Positions 35,554-43,581 are shown, counted from the first letter of the stretch. The stretch is DNA of 64,000 nt from a bacterium (GCA_022825065.1 JAJDYR010000004.1:1-64000); one strand, 5' to 3'. Translations and numbers: made by a program. Notes: a model not told the origin generated them from the sequence alone.

Positions 35554-35787
35554 AAACAGCATACAACCTGCTAAAAATGCAACATACTGTCAAGGTGAAA
35601 CAGAACCGGCACGCGGGAAGGAACGATCTCGCGGGCGCTCCCGCTCACCCGGAAACACCCGCCCTGAAGTGACAAGAATCATCGCGAACGGCCTGGAAAG
35701 AGTTGATGCCAGGCCTTTTGCAATTATTTTTCGTTCGGTTACAGTGGTGAGGCGCGCATACCAGCCGACAGCTGAAAGGAGTCCGTG

Positions 35788-36732
35788 ATGAAAGCTTCTG
35801 CGAAGGATGGTTGGAGACCTCTGGAGTGGGCTGATTTTCCGGAGGGGTTCACCCCCTTCTTCCTCGACCCGACGGGGGCGCGGCTGGACGCGAAGGAACT
35901 CTCTCCGGGGGTGTACGCGCTTCTATCCTCCGTCCCCAACGTGGACAACGCCGGTTTCGTCGTGGGCGACAGAGACGTGCTGGTGGTCGACGCCCACATC
36001 AACCCGGCCATGGCGCGCCAGATTCAGGAGCGGGTGCGCGAAGCGACCGACAAGCCCATCCGCTACCTCGTCAACTCCAACTACCACGGGGACCACACCT
36101 TCGGGAACTGCGCGTTTCCGGCCGAGACGGTGATCATCCAGCACCGCCGGACGGCGGAACTCGTTCCCTGGCACGAGGAAGAGAGGCGCTTCATGCTGCC
36201 CTGCGTGGGGAACGACCCGAAGATTCTGGAGGGGGTGGAACTGCGCCGCGCCGACGTCGTCTTCGACGACTACCTGCGGATCGACCTGGGGGGGAAGGTG
36301 GTGGAGCTGCACTATTTCGGCCCGGCGAACACCCCCGGCGACACCATCACCTACGTTCCCGAGGCGAAGGTCGCCTGGACGGGCAACATGACGGGCGGAA
36401 ACCTCATCGTCCCCCTGGAGAGCGACGCGCCGACCTACATGAACTCGATCGCGCGCCTCGCCCAGACCCTCGAGGTCGAGACCCTCATACCCGCCCACAA
36501 CCCCATGTCGGGGCCGGAACTCCTGGGCGGGTACATGCAATACCTGAGCGACGTGACCCAGGCCGTGCGGGGAGCCGTCAGCGCCGGATGGACGCTCGCC
36601 GAGGCGAGGGAGCGAATCCCGCTCGACCTCGACAGGCCCTACGCCCCGCCCGAGGATCACCCGCGGTTCGACTTCTTCCAGGACCTTCACAGCTACGCCG
36701 TGATGAAGACCTACCAGTCCCTTTCGGGGTGA
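35788..36732 (+). CDS. Metallo-beta-lactamase-fold protein with altered metal ligands
   Basis: The 314-residue protein has the MBL fold: NSNYHGDHTFGN (residues 96-107), a PAHNPM motif with His237, and the GPANTPGD and TGNM segments. The canonical HxHxDH reads N98-x-H100-x-D102-H103; the later zinc-ligand His is Asn181 and the bridging Asp is Asn200. So the first metal site appears lost while most of the second (Asp102, His103, His237) remains. The protein may therefore bind one metal or act differently from typical MBL hydrolases. ATG 35788 follows AAAGGAG; an in-frame GTG precedes it. It is divergent from the hcm operon. Confidence 0.88.
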   Translation: MKASAKDGWRPLEWADFPEGFTPFFLDPTGARLDAKELSPGVYALLSSVPNVDNAGFVVGDRDVLVVDAHINPAMARQIQERVREATDKPIRYLVNSNYHGDHTFGNCAFPAETVIIQHRRTAELVPWHEEERRFMLPCVGNDPKILEGVELRRADVVFDDYLRIDLGGKVVELHYFGPANTPGDTITYVPEAKVAWTGNMTGGNLIVPLESDAPTYMNSIARLAQTLEVETLIPAHNPMSGPELLGGYMQYLSDVTQAVRGAVSAGWTLAEARERIPLDLDRPYAPPEDHPRFDFFQDLHSYAVMKTYQSLSG

Positions 36733-36748
36733 CGGCGCCGGAGTGCGG

Positions 36749-36770
36749 CCGAACCCGGCAGCCGGTTCGG
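36749..36770. terminator. Hairpin between convergent genes
   Basis: CCGAACCCGG and CCGGTTCGG can form a 9-bp stem with one bulge and a CAG loop between the stops of the MBL gene and the DUF442 gene. It may serve as a bidirectional terminator, although it lacks a T-run. Confidence 0.35.
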
Positions 36771-36792
36771 GGAAACACCCCGTTGCGCCTGC

Positions 36793-37242
36793 TCAGGGCC
36801 TCCTGGAGAAGAACTCGCGGTATTTGGGCGCCAGCGGCGCTTCGCGCCAGTCGAAGCCGGTGGCGTCGGCGGCTCCTTCCATTTCCCGAGCCGTCCAGTC
36901 GTTCTCATCAGCCAGATGGTTCAGCGAGCAAATCCCGGCCCGCCCCGTGGCCTTTCAGTGAACGAACGTCGGGCCGTGGGCCTTGGCTTCATTGAGCGCA
37001 TGGCTCACCTCGGCCAGCGAGGCGGGAGTGAACTCGGCGGGCGAGACGGGGACGTTCACGTAGCGCATCCCCAGCGCCTCGGCCTCCGCCTTTGCGCGCT
37101 CGGGCGGGAGGTCGCCCTGGTCTTCCTCGGGAAAGCGCGTGTTGATGATGGTCTTGACGCCTCTCGCCGCGAGGGATTCCAGATCCGCGGGCTCGGGCTG
37201 CGAGCCGAAGGCGATGTCTTCAGATGCGTGGAAGTATTCCAT
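36793..37242 (-). CDS. DUF442/Blh-like phosphatase with in-frame UGA at catalytic Cys (putative selenoprotein)
   Basis: Read through a UGA at 36957-36955, this gene encodes 149 residues that match the DUF442 (beta-lactamase hydrolase-like) phosphatase family in full. The N-terminal part ends THINTRFPEE-like text (GVKTIINTRFPEEDQGDL) and HGPTFVH; the next codon, where the family has the catalytic Cys of HCxxxxR, is UGA (residue 96). The frame then continues KATGRAG-ICSLNHLADEN... to a stop at 36793-36795. After the UGA the mRNA can form a stem of 6-7 bp (GCGGGC with GCUCGC) with loop CGGGAUUU, 18-25 bases downstream, within the bacterial SECIS window. The ATG at 37242 follows GGAG with 7-base spacing. 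A nonsense mutation remains the alternative. It lies 22 bases after the OsmC-like gene, which has the same feature. Confidence 0.75.
36923..36944 (-). promoter_or_regulatory. Candidate SECIS-like hairpin in DUF442 gene
   Basis: Bases +11 to +32 after the UGA form G-U and G-C pairs (GGCGGGC with GCUCGCU) with an 8-base apical loop containing GGG and AUUU. Distance and loop G content fit the general bacterial SECIS rules, but there is no bulged U, so the support is modest. Confidence 0.4.
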
Positions 37243-37264
37243 GTAAAAACTCCAGGTATGAGTG

Positions 37265-37825
37265 TTAATCCGCCGTCACGCCCTCGATCTCGAAGGGCTC
37301 GCCGTTCACCTCCACGGTGGAGTGGAGCGGCACCGGCTCGGTGATCAGGGCCTCGGCGAAACAGCCGTTCTTGGCGTTCTTGATGAGGTGGGCGAGTCTG
37401 TCCGCGGGCTCGTCCGATTCGACTTTCAGGTGCGTGTCCACGGCCTCCCACTTGTTGAACACGGTGCCCTTGAGCACCGAGCCGCCCAGTAGCTTCCGGA
37501 ACCGCACCGAGACGCTCGCTCCCTTGATCTCCATTTTCATCATGTGCGCGTACCGCGACACCTGGGTGAGCAGTCAGAACCCCGTCGCCATGGCGAGATA
37601 GGCCATCGGCGTGGGGTATTGCGCCGTGCCGCCGATGTGCGCGCCCTCGTCGCAGAAAATCTCGAAATCTCCCGCCGTGCCGCGCTTGAGCTGCAGGGAG
37701 CCCTCGTGCATCTCGGTGTGGACGGTGTTGTCGGTATACAGCCCCCCTTTGGGGAGTTCGGGCTTGTCGATGACGCGCTCGCCCGGCACGGTGGAGGTGC
37801 TGTGTCCATCAACGGGATCTGTCAT
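37265..37825 (-). CDS. OsmC-like protein with in-frame UGA at the active-site Cys (putative selenoprotein)
   Basis: Read through UGA at 37576-37574, this gene encodes 186 residues of an OsmC-family thiol peroxidase-like protein. The N-terminal half contains FEIFCDEGAHIGGTAQYPTP and AYLAMATGF; UGA (residue 84) then stands exactly where OsmC proteins have the first conserved Cys (GxC). The second half continues LLTQVSRYAHMMKMEIKG and contains the second conserved Cys in NAKNGCFAEALI. OsmC-like selenoproteins have been reported from metagenomes. The downstream hairpin at 37544-37561 strengthens the case. The ATG at 37825 follows GAGGAG; the stop is TAA. Without recoding it would give an 83-residue fragment and an unlinked 98-residue ORF, which is unlikely given the continuous family match. 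Confidence 0.85.
37544..37561 (-). promoter_or_regulatory. Bacterial SECIS-like hairpin in OsmC-like gene
   Basis: The mRNA GUGUCGCGGUACGCGCAC folds as GUG/CAC lower stem, a bulged U, a CGC/GCG upper stem, and a GGUAC apical loop. The GGU lies 20-22 bases after the UGA. In E. coli fdhF the SECIS has the same plan: bulged U, a 3-bp upper stem and a GGUC loop 19-22 bases after the UGA. Such a hairpin is bound by SelB to insert selenocysteine. Confidence 0.75.
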
Positions 37826-38020
37826 GGATATCTCCTCATGAATGTGTGGTTCGCATAATTTCGCTGATGCGCGCAGGATACGATAATCGCCGCGCCAAGT
37901 ATAGTTTCCCGGGCGGGTTCGATTGTGGAATCCCCCCAAGCCTGCTAAACATCTTCGAAACAACGATGCGGCGAGGCGGATATTGCCCCGCGCCGCGCCT
38001 GACAAGGAGGATACACGGAT

Positions 38021-38419
38021 ATGTTCAACAAATTTCATCACATCGGCGTCGCGGTGAAGGACATGGACGCCGCCATCGCTCTTTATGAAGGCATGGGCGC
38101 GAAGCTCCTCGCGCGGGAGACCTCCGCAGACGGCGCGACCGATCTGGCCATGCTGGACCTGGGCGGCGACCTCATCGAGCCCATCTCGCCCATCCGGGAC
38201 GACTCGCCTCTCGCCAGGTTCATCGAAGAGCGCGGCGAGGGCCTCCACCACGTCGCCTTCGACGTGAAGGACATCGACGGCGTGCTGGCCGAGATGAAGA
38301 CGCAGGGCTTCGAGTTGATAGACGAGAAATCAAGGCCCGGCTTCGGCGGGCACCTCATCGCCTTCATCAAGCCCAAGAGCACGATGGGCACGCTGTGGGA
38401 ACTGGTCGAGGACGTTTAA
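38021..38419 (+). CDS. VOC-family protein, methylmalonyl-CoA epimerase-like
   Basis: The 132-residue protein has two beta-alpha-beta-beta-beta modules of the vicinal-oxygen-chelate fold. Metal-ligand candidates are His7 (HHIGVAV), Glu53 (DLIEPISP), His77 (GLHHVAFDV) and Glu127 (TLWELVEDV), the pattern of methylmalonyl-CoA epimerases and close relatives. It would epimerise a branched acyl-CoA or act on a related small metabolite. The ATG follows AAGGAGG. It is divergent from the OsmC-like gene, and near a B12 mutase operon, but the mutase here is not of the methylmalonyl type, so a direct link is unclear. Confidence 0.85.
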   Translation: MFNKFHHIGVAVKDMDAAIALYEGMGAKLLARETSADGATDLAMLDLGGDLIEPISPIRDDSPLARFIEERGEGLHHVAFDVKDIDGVLAEMKTQGFELIDEKSRPGFGGHLIAFIKPKSTMGTLWELVEDV

Positions 38420-38437
38420 GTCAAGCCCGGCCGGGGC

Positions 38438-38685
38438 GGGGTTGTTGAAAAGGGCCTGATTTCAGGGGTAGAGGAGAAGCCTCTCTCGGATAGAAAATCA
38501 ACCCCCCCTACCCCCCCTTGTCAGGGGGGCAAGAAAAAGCAAAACCCCCTCTATCGGCGGCGGGCGTCGCCTTTACACCTTTGTTAAGGGGAGTCGCCTT
38601 TTTATACCCCCCTGACAAGGGGGGGGTAGGGGGGGGTTGCCTTTATCCCCTGAAGAGAATGGCTTTTTCCACAACCCCGAGGAGG
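38438..38685. repeat. MITE-like C/G-tract repeat, copy 4
   Basis: Left end GGGGTTGTTGAAAAGGGCC, right end GGCTTTTTCCACAACCCC, and the C/G-tract core near 38503-38530 with its inverse near 38606-38640. It lies between the VOC gene and the convergent MBL-fold gene. Confidence 0.7.
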
Positions 38686-38717
38686 GGCTGCCGTAAGGTT
38701 CAGGAAGAATTATTTCC

Positions 38718-39479
38718 TCAGTCGCCCCGTACGAGGCCTTCTCTCACCTTGGGCATCGTTTGCGCGATGTCCCGTATGGGCAGGCCGTGCGTCGGCGCGA
38801 CGATTTCGACGTCCAGCTCATCCATCAACTCTTCCAGCTTGTCGGCGTAGACGTTCATGTCGGTGAAGGTGGTCCAGTACAGGGCGCGCTCGGCGAATAC
38901 GCCCAGCACGTCGACCAGATCGAGAGAGGTGGCCTCCTCGGCGAACATCCCGCAATGGCCGTCCGTGTGGTAGTGGCTGTAGGCGAAGCCGTCTCCGGGA
39001 AACAGCACGCGTCCTTTGGTCTCGAACCCCCAGAGAGAACTCCGCAAGTCCCGGATCACGGGCTCCACGGCCATGAACTTCGTATCGCCCAGGTCGATGG
39101 CGTCTCCCACCCGCATCTCCTTGAAGCGGCCTTCGTGCTGGGGAAACGCGAGATGGTAGTCGCACATGTCCCCGTGGATGGTGAGGTCGGGGTACCTGTC
39201 GAGCACGCGGCCCAGACCTCCCGAGTGGGGGGTCTCCTGATGGGTCAGGAACAGGTGCTTGAGCGGCCCTCCGCCGCGGGCCAGGATGTCCCTCATCTGG
39301 CGCTCGATGATGGGGAAATCCTTGGGGTGTCCCGTCTCCACGAGCATGGAGGCAACTGATCCGATGACGAGGAAGGCCGCGTTGTAGGAGTGATATATCT
39401 TGCCTTGGGAGTGCTGGACCAGGCAGTCGCCGAGCCAGAAGACGCCGGGCGAGACTTCTCGGGGAAGGGGATGGCTCAT
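38718..39479 (-). CDS. MBL-fold protein, flavodiiron/ODP-like, atypical ligands
   Basis: The 253-residue protein resembles the oxygen-binding diiron (ODP) branch of the MBL fold: LTHQETPHSGGL gives H80-x-E82-x-P84-H85 against H-x-E-x-D-H in flavodiiron proteins, FPGDGFAYS holds the bridging Asp163, and APTHG has the last His. Asp is replaced by Pro84, and the His following strand 8 (usually in HWPDS) is not obvious, so the di-iron site is probably altered. There is no flavodoxin domain. The ATG at 39479 has AGGAG 5-6 bases upstream. It is 8 bases downstream of a related MBL-like gene; the two form an operon of paralogues. Confidence 0.82.
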   Translation of the reverse strand: MSHPLPREVSPGVFWLGDCLVQHSQGKIYHSYNAAFLVIGSVASMLVETGHPKDFPIIERQMRDILARGGGPLKHLFLTHQETPHSGGLGRVLDRYPDLTIHGDMCDYHLAFPQHEGRFKEMRVGDAIDLGDTKFMAVEPVIRDLRSSLWGFETKGRVLFPGDGFAYSHYHTDGHCGMFAEEATSLDLVDVLGVFAERALYWTTFTDMNVYADKLEELMDELDVEIVAPTHGLPIRDIAQTMPKVREGLVRGD

Positions 39480-39487
39480 GCGCGCTC

Positions 39488-40348
39488 CTATCTCTCTAAA
39501 CCGAGCGCGACGTACTCTGGCTTGACGACGTTCCGGTCGAGACCAGCCAGAACCTCGTCCAGCACGGCGAATTGCTGCTCCACCAGACGGCGGCCGCGCA
39601 GTACCGCGCCGTAGCCCGGGGCGATGGTCTCGATGTCGTAGCGCTCGAAGACTTCCGTGATGCCTTTTCGGATGGAGTCCGTGCTCGCGCCCTCGAGCCA
39701 CCAGTAGCGCGTGTTCAGCAGGAACGAGCGAACGAAGGAAGTCGTCGTCACCCCGTCTTCATCCAGCAGCCAGGGGCCTTCCGCCCCCGCCGCCCAGAGG
39801 TGGCTGAACATGTCCGAGGTGAACAGGGTGCGCGTGGCCGCATCGTAAATCCAGCGGGTGCTGATGAGGCGGATCGGCGCGTTCATGACCTCGATGTATC
39901 TATCGCCGATTTCGATGGGATGAAGCGGCTTCAGTATCGTGGTGGGCAGGACGGGGTTGCCATTGCTTCCGCCGGGTTCGAGCGCTTCGAACTCGAGCCA
40001 CTCGTTGATTTCAGGCACGGGGGCGAGGCACTCCACCACGTTGAAGCGTTTGGCGATCGCCATGGCGTTGCCCACCGACATGAATTCGTTGATGCGCAGG
40101 GGCAACAAGTGCAGCGGCGTATCGGGCTCGATGAGGGATTCCATCTGCGTCAGGATTTCGGATTCGTGAACGGCATAGCCCGTGTCGAGCAGGAGCGCAC
40201 CCTCGTCTTCTTTCAGGAGATAGCAGTTCGAGACGCTGTGCCCGCGCGCGCTGATGGGGTACGCGCTGATACGCCCGTCCAGCGGGAACGTGTTGTGGAG
40301 GGCGTAGACCTTTCCCTCCGCGAGTTCGACGACTTTGGAATACGACAT
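39488..40348 (-). CDS. MBL-fold ODP-like paralogue with degenerate metal site
   Basis: The 286-residue protein is similar in layout to its downstream neighbour (an early GHSVSNCYLL and LLLDTGY, a TSDMFSHLW segment, an IAPGYGAVLRG segment) and is clearly of the MBL/ODP fold. However the metal motif region reads PLRINEFMSVGN in place of THxExDHSG, and the last His is Tyr (PGYG). Most metal ligands are thus absent, and it may be a non-catalytic or regulatory partner of the adjacent paralogue. The ATG at 40348 lacks a strong ribosome site; upstream in-frame ATGs exist, but their sequence is not conserved-looking. Confidence 0.72.
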   Translation of the reverse strand: MSYSKVVELAEGKVYALHNTFPLDGRISAYPISARGHSVSNCYLLKEDEGALLLDTGYAVHESEILTQMESLIEPDTPLHLLPLRINEFMSVGNAMAIAKRFNVVECLAPVPEINEWLEFEALEPGGSNGNPVLPTTILKPLHPIEIGDRYIEVMNAPIRLISTRWIYDAATRTLFTSDMFSHLWAAGAEGPWLLDEDGVTTTSFVRSFLLNTRYWWLEGASTDSIRKGITEVFERYDIETIAPGYGAVLRGRRLVEQQFAVLDEVLAGLDRNVVKPEYVALGLER

Positions 40349-40503
40349 GCGTCCGGTGGCCTTTCCGTATTTGGCCCGAAAAAAAGTGCGGTACCGAGAG
40401 GGCCTCACGTAGTCAGAAGCTGGAACGGCGCATTGTAACCCCATTGCGCGTGAATTGGCGATGCCCGCAGCATTTCTCTTCAGAACCGATCCCGACCGAG
40501 GAG

Positions 40504-41070
40504 GGAGCTGTTGAAAAAACCAGTATGGGAATCCTGCCGGCAGAAGGTTTGTAGGGACAGGCCTCCGTGCCGAACCCCCAACTCCTCTTGTGGGGGGATA
40601 AAGACAACCCCCCCTACCCCCCCTTGTCAGGGGGGTATAAAAAGGCGACGCCCGCCGCCGGTAGAGGGGGCTTTTGTTTTTTCTTGCCCCCCTGACAAAG
40701 GGGGGTTGCCTTTCATGCAGGGGATGTTTGATCCTCTCTCTTCGGTCGGTTCAAACCTCGATACGGCCCTTGCGGGCCTATTCAGGACGAGGAAGTTTTT
40801 TGTTTTCCTCACCCTGAGTAGCGGCGAAGCCGCGTATCGAAGGGCCTGTTGTCCTGAGCCTGTGAAGAGGCGCTCCCTCGATACGGCGCTTGCGCGCCTA
40901 CTCGGGATGAGGTTTTGTGGCCGCCTGTGTGGGAGAAAGGGGAACCGCCGCGTAATCCGCCATACCATCCGCTCGCCCTCGACTCGAAAACCAACCCCCC
41001 CTACCCCCCCCTTGTCAGGGGGGTAAAAAAAGAAGGTCCCCCTGATAAGGGAGGCTTTTTCAACGGCCCC
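40504..41070. repeat. MITE-like C/G-tract repeat, copy 5 (compound)
   Basis: This long gene-free stretch has a left end GAGCTGTTGAAAAAACCAG, two sets of C/G tracts (about 40608-40640 and 40993-41030) and a right end GGCTTTTTCAACGGCCCCC. It also holds the REP-like motif GTAGGGACAGGCCTCCGTGC (40551) and two direct copies of TCGATACGGC...CTTGCG..CCTA (about 40757 and 40879). It appears to be a nest of two or more repeats. Nothing in 40349-41230 other than this and the SRP RNA leader is recognisable. Confidence 0.65.
40757..40911. repeat. Direct repeat within compound repeat
   Basis: CTCGATACGGC(C/G)CTTGCG(G/C)GCCTA(T/C)TC occurs at about 40757-40781 and again at about 40879-40903, about 120 bases apart. 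Between them is CGTATCGAAGGGCC, an inverse of the same unit. Such units are common in dispersed intergenic repeats; function is unknown. Confidence 0.5.
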
Positions 41071-41230
41071 CTTGAGCGTCGCCTCCTCATGGGAAATTCC
41101 CCCTAACGCCATGTTATATGGACGGTTATCCGCCGCGTGGTTCGCCGTCACGAAAATGCCGACGCCCCCGCTTCCCAAAGGCCGGGGGACGGGGTAGGAT
41201 TTCCCCAAGAGCCTGCGATGGATTCGGCCG

Positions 41231-41328
41231 GTTGGGTCTCGTGCGGCGGGAGCCCGCGAACCCCGTCAGGTCCGGAAGGAAGCAGCGGTAAGTGGACACT
41301 CCCGGGTGCCACGAGGGCGCCTGGCCGG
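41231..41328 (+). ncRNA. ffs: Signal recognition particle RNA (4.5S type)
   Basis: The conserved domain IV loop GTCAGGTCCGGAAGGAAGCA (41265-41284) is present. The flanking arms CTCGTG (41238-41243) and CACGAG (41310-41315) pair to close a single hairpin of about 98 bases, the bacterial small SRP RNA. It binds Ffh to target membrane proteins. Its position just upstream of dnaX is common in many bacteria. Ends are estimated. Confidence 0.92.
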
Positions 41329-41410
41329 TCGACTCCATCGCAGGGTCCGTGCGCCGCTCATGGGGGTCCGGGGCCCCTGTAATGGCGAAAATCCTTGGGG
41401 TGGATTCTTG

Positions 41411-43141
41411 ATGGCCTTCATCGGCAGCGCCCGAAAATGGCGTCCGCAGCGTTTCGCAGAACTCATCGGCCAGGAGCACATCCGGCGAACGCTCTCGAAC
41501 GCGCTCGCCTCGGGGCGCGTCGCGTCCGCCTACCTGTTCAGCGGCACGCGCGGGGTCGGCAAGACGACCACCGCGCGCATCCTCGCCAAGGCGCTCAATT
41601 GCGAATCGGGGGACGGCCCTCTGCCCGAGCCGTGCAACGAGTGCTCATCGTGTGAGGAGATCACCGGGGGAAGCCACCCGGATATTCTGGAGATCGACGC
41701 CGCCACTTATACGGGTGTGGACAACGTGCGCGAGCTGCGCGAGGGGCTGCGCTACCAGCCCGCGCGCGGGCGCTACAAGACGGTGATTTTCGATGAAGTG
41801 CACATGCTCTCCAAGAGTTCCTTCAACGCGCTCTTGAAGACGCTCGAGGAACCCCCGCCCCACGTCGTTTTCATCCTGGCCACCACGGAGGTCAAGAACG
41901 TCCCCGACACGATTTTGAGCCGCTGCCAGGTGTTCGAGTTCCGGCGGATCACGACCTCCGTCATCGCGGAACATCTCTCGAGGATCGTCGAGGCGCAGGG
42001 CAGGAAGATGGACGAGGCGGCCGTCAAGTTGCTTGCGCGGATGGGGGAGGGCAGCATCCGCGATGCGCAATCCCTGCTCGACCAGGTGCTGGCTTTCGCC
42101 GCCGAGGATCCGGTATCGGGTGAAGAAGTGGAAAAGGTGCTCGGGGTGCCCTCGGGCAGCATCTATAAAGCCTTGGTCGAGGCGGTGATCGAGCGCGACG
42201 GCAACAGGGCGCTCACCGAGCTCAAGAACCTCTTCGACGCGGGCCACGACCTCAAGCTCTTCTCCGCGAACCTGCTCGAGTATCTGCGCGACTGCATGGT
42301 GCTCCTGTCGGCAGGCGACGATGAGGCGCTCTTCGACGTGGCGGCTTCGGAGATCGAAGAACGCATGCAGGTCGCCGCGAAGATGAGTTTCGCCGAGGCG
42401 CATCAGGCGTATTCCATTCTGCAGGGAGCGGAGTTCGAACTCAGGACTTCGGATCATCCCCGTATGACGCTCGAAGTCGCGATTCTGCGCATGTGCCAGA
42501 TTGAGCCGATAGCGGATTTGGGCGCATTGATGGAGAGGCTCGAATCCATGAGCGGGGGAGCGGCGCCGAATCCCCCGCGCGCTCCCTCGCCGAGAAGAGA
42601 GGCTCCCGCCGCCGCGCCGCCTCCGGCTCCCCGGGAAACCACGGCGCCCGAGCCCGCGCCGCCTGCGACCGAGCCTGCTTCGGGAGATTCTCCCGTCGCG
42701 CATATAGAAACACAGGAGTGGAACACCGTTCAGGCGCGGCGCGTCTGGACGGGGGCGGTGGAGGCCTTGCGACCGATGAGGCGCCCGCTCTTTCAAGGCG
42801 TCGAACTCGATCTCGAAACGGAAGGAACCATCCGCGTGGTTCTCGCCCGGGAGAACCGGAACGCGCAGGGCCTGCACATGGCGGAGGAGGTGCTGCCCGA
42901 AATCGAGAAGTTTTTCCGGGAGCATTCCCCCTGGAGCGCCAGGGTCGAGATAGCGGGCGTGGAAAACGGAGCGGGTTCGCAAACCGGACAGGGGGCCGGG
43001 GAAACGAGCAATGCGCGTGGCCGGAAACCGGATGAGAATGAAGAGGCGGTAATTCAGGAAATCATGGACTTGTTCAACGGAAAGATAGTCGACATTCGCC
43101 AGGGGCGGATGCGAAAATCGGGTGGAAATTCATACGCTTGA
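41411..43141 (+). CDS. dnaX: DNA polymerase III subunit gamma/tau
   Basis: The 576-residue clamp-loader ATPase has Walker A GTRGVGKTT (about 45-53), a zinc-binding set (Cys64, Cys75, Cys78, Cys81), DEVHMLSKSSFNALLKTLEEPP with Walker B, and sensor motifs (TTEVKNVPDTILSRC). The C-terminal third (about 375-576) is Pro/Ala-rich, then has the tau-like domain, so this is the full-length tau form; I do not see a frameshift slippery run. The ATG at 41411 follows GGGGTGG. It lies directly after the SRP RNA and is followed by ybaB and recR, the classical dnaX-ybaB-recR cluster. Confidence 0.97.
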   Translation: MAFIGSARKWRPQRFAELIGQEHIRRTLSNALASGRVASAYLFSGTRGVGKTTTARILAKALNCESGDGPLPEPCNECSSCEEITGGSHPDILEIDAATYTGVDNVRELREGLRYQPARGRYKTVIFDEVHMLSKSSFNALLKTLEEPPPHVVFILATTEVKNVPDTILSRCQVFEFRRITTSVIAEHLSRIVEAQGRKMDEAAVKLLARMGEGSIRDAQSLLDQVLAFAAEDPVSGEEVEKVLGVPSGSIYKALVEAVIERDGNRALTELKNLFDAGHDLKLFSANLLEYLRDCMVLLSAGDDEALFDVAASEIEERMQVAAKMSFAEAHQAYSILQGAEFELRTSDHPRMTLEVAILRMCQIEPIADLGALMERLESMSGGAAPNPPRAPSPRREAPAAAPPPAPRETTAPEPAPPATEPASGDSPVAHIETQEWNTVQARRVWTGAVEALRPMRRPLFQGVELDLETEGTIRVVLARENRNAQGLHMAEEVLPEIEKFFREHSPWSARVEIAGVENGAGSQTGQGAGETSNARGRKPDENEEAVIQEIMDLFNGKIVDIRQGRMRKSGGNSYA

Positions 43142-43172
43142 GTGGTGAGGGAAACACCTCGGGGAGATTCTC

Positions 43173-43490
43173 ATGTTAAAAGGCGGCATCGGCAATCTGA
43201 TGAAACAGGCGCGCCAGATCCAGGACAAGATGGCCAAGCTTCAGGAGGAGATGGCGGCGAAGACGGTGGAGGCTTCCGCCGGAGGCGGCATGGTGAACGT
43301 GGTCGCCAACGGGGCGGGCGACGTGGTCTCGGTGAAGATAGACCCGCAGGTGGTCGACCCCGACGACGTGGAGATGCTCGAGGATCTGGTGCGCGCCGCG
43401 TGCAACGAGGCGTCCCGAAAAGGCAAGGACATGATGTCCGAGGAGATGAAGAAACTCACCGGCGGCCTGCCCATTCCCGGCATGTTCTGA
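43173..43490 (+). CDS. ybaB: YbaB/EbfC nucleoid-associated protein
   Basis: The 105-residue protein has the YbaB pattern: an N-terminal helix (GNLMKQARQIQDKMAKLQEEM), GAGDVVSVKIDPQVVDPDDVEMLEDLV in the middle and a C-terminal helix ending TGGLPIPGMF. It binds DNA as a dimer and is typically co-transcribed with dnaX and recR, as here (31 bases after dnaX, 91 before recR). Confidence 0.96.
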   Translation: MLKGGIGNLMKQARQIQDKMAKLQEEMAAKTVEASAGGGMVNVVANGAGDVVSVKIDPQVVDPDDVEMLEDLVRAACNEASRKGKDMMSEEMKKLTGGLPIPGMF

Positions 43491-43581
43491 ACAGGTGCGC
43501 GGCTTTTGCGCCGCTCGTCGGTTTCATATCGCCATTATCGTCGCTCCGGTCCGCCGCCTGATGAGCGAGTGAGAATACGCC

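Noticed and set aside
36793..37825. A changed genetic code in which UGA is an ordinary codon
   Set aside because: Many other genes in the window end in TGA and large genes such as the PKS contain no internal UGA, so the code is standard and recoding must be local.
38500..38640. C/G-tract repeats considered as a CRISPR array
   Set aside because: There is no regular repeat-spacer alternation and no cas gene; the units are single intergenic elements with inverted internal structure.
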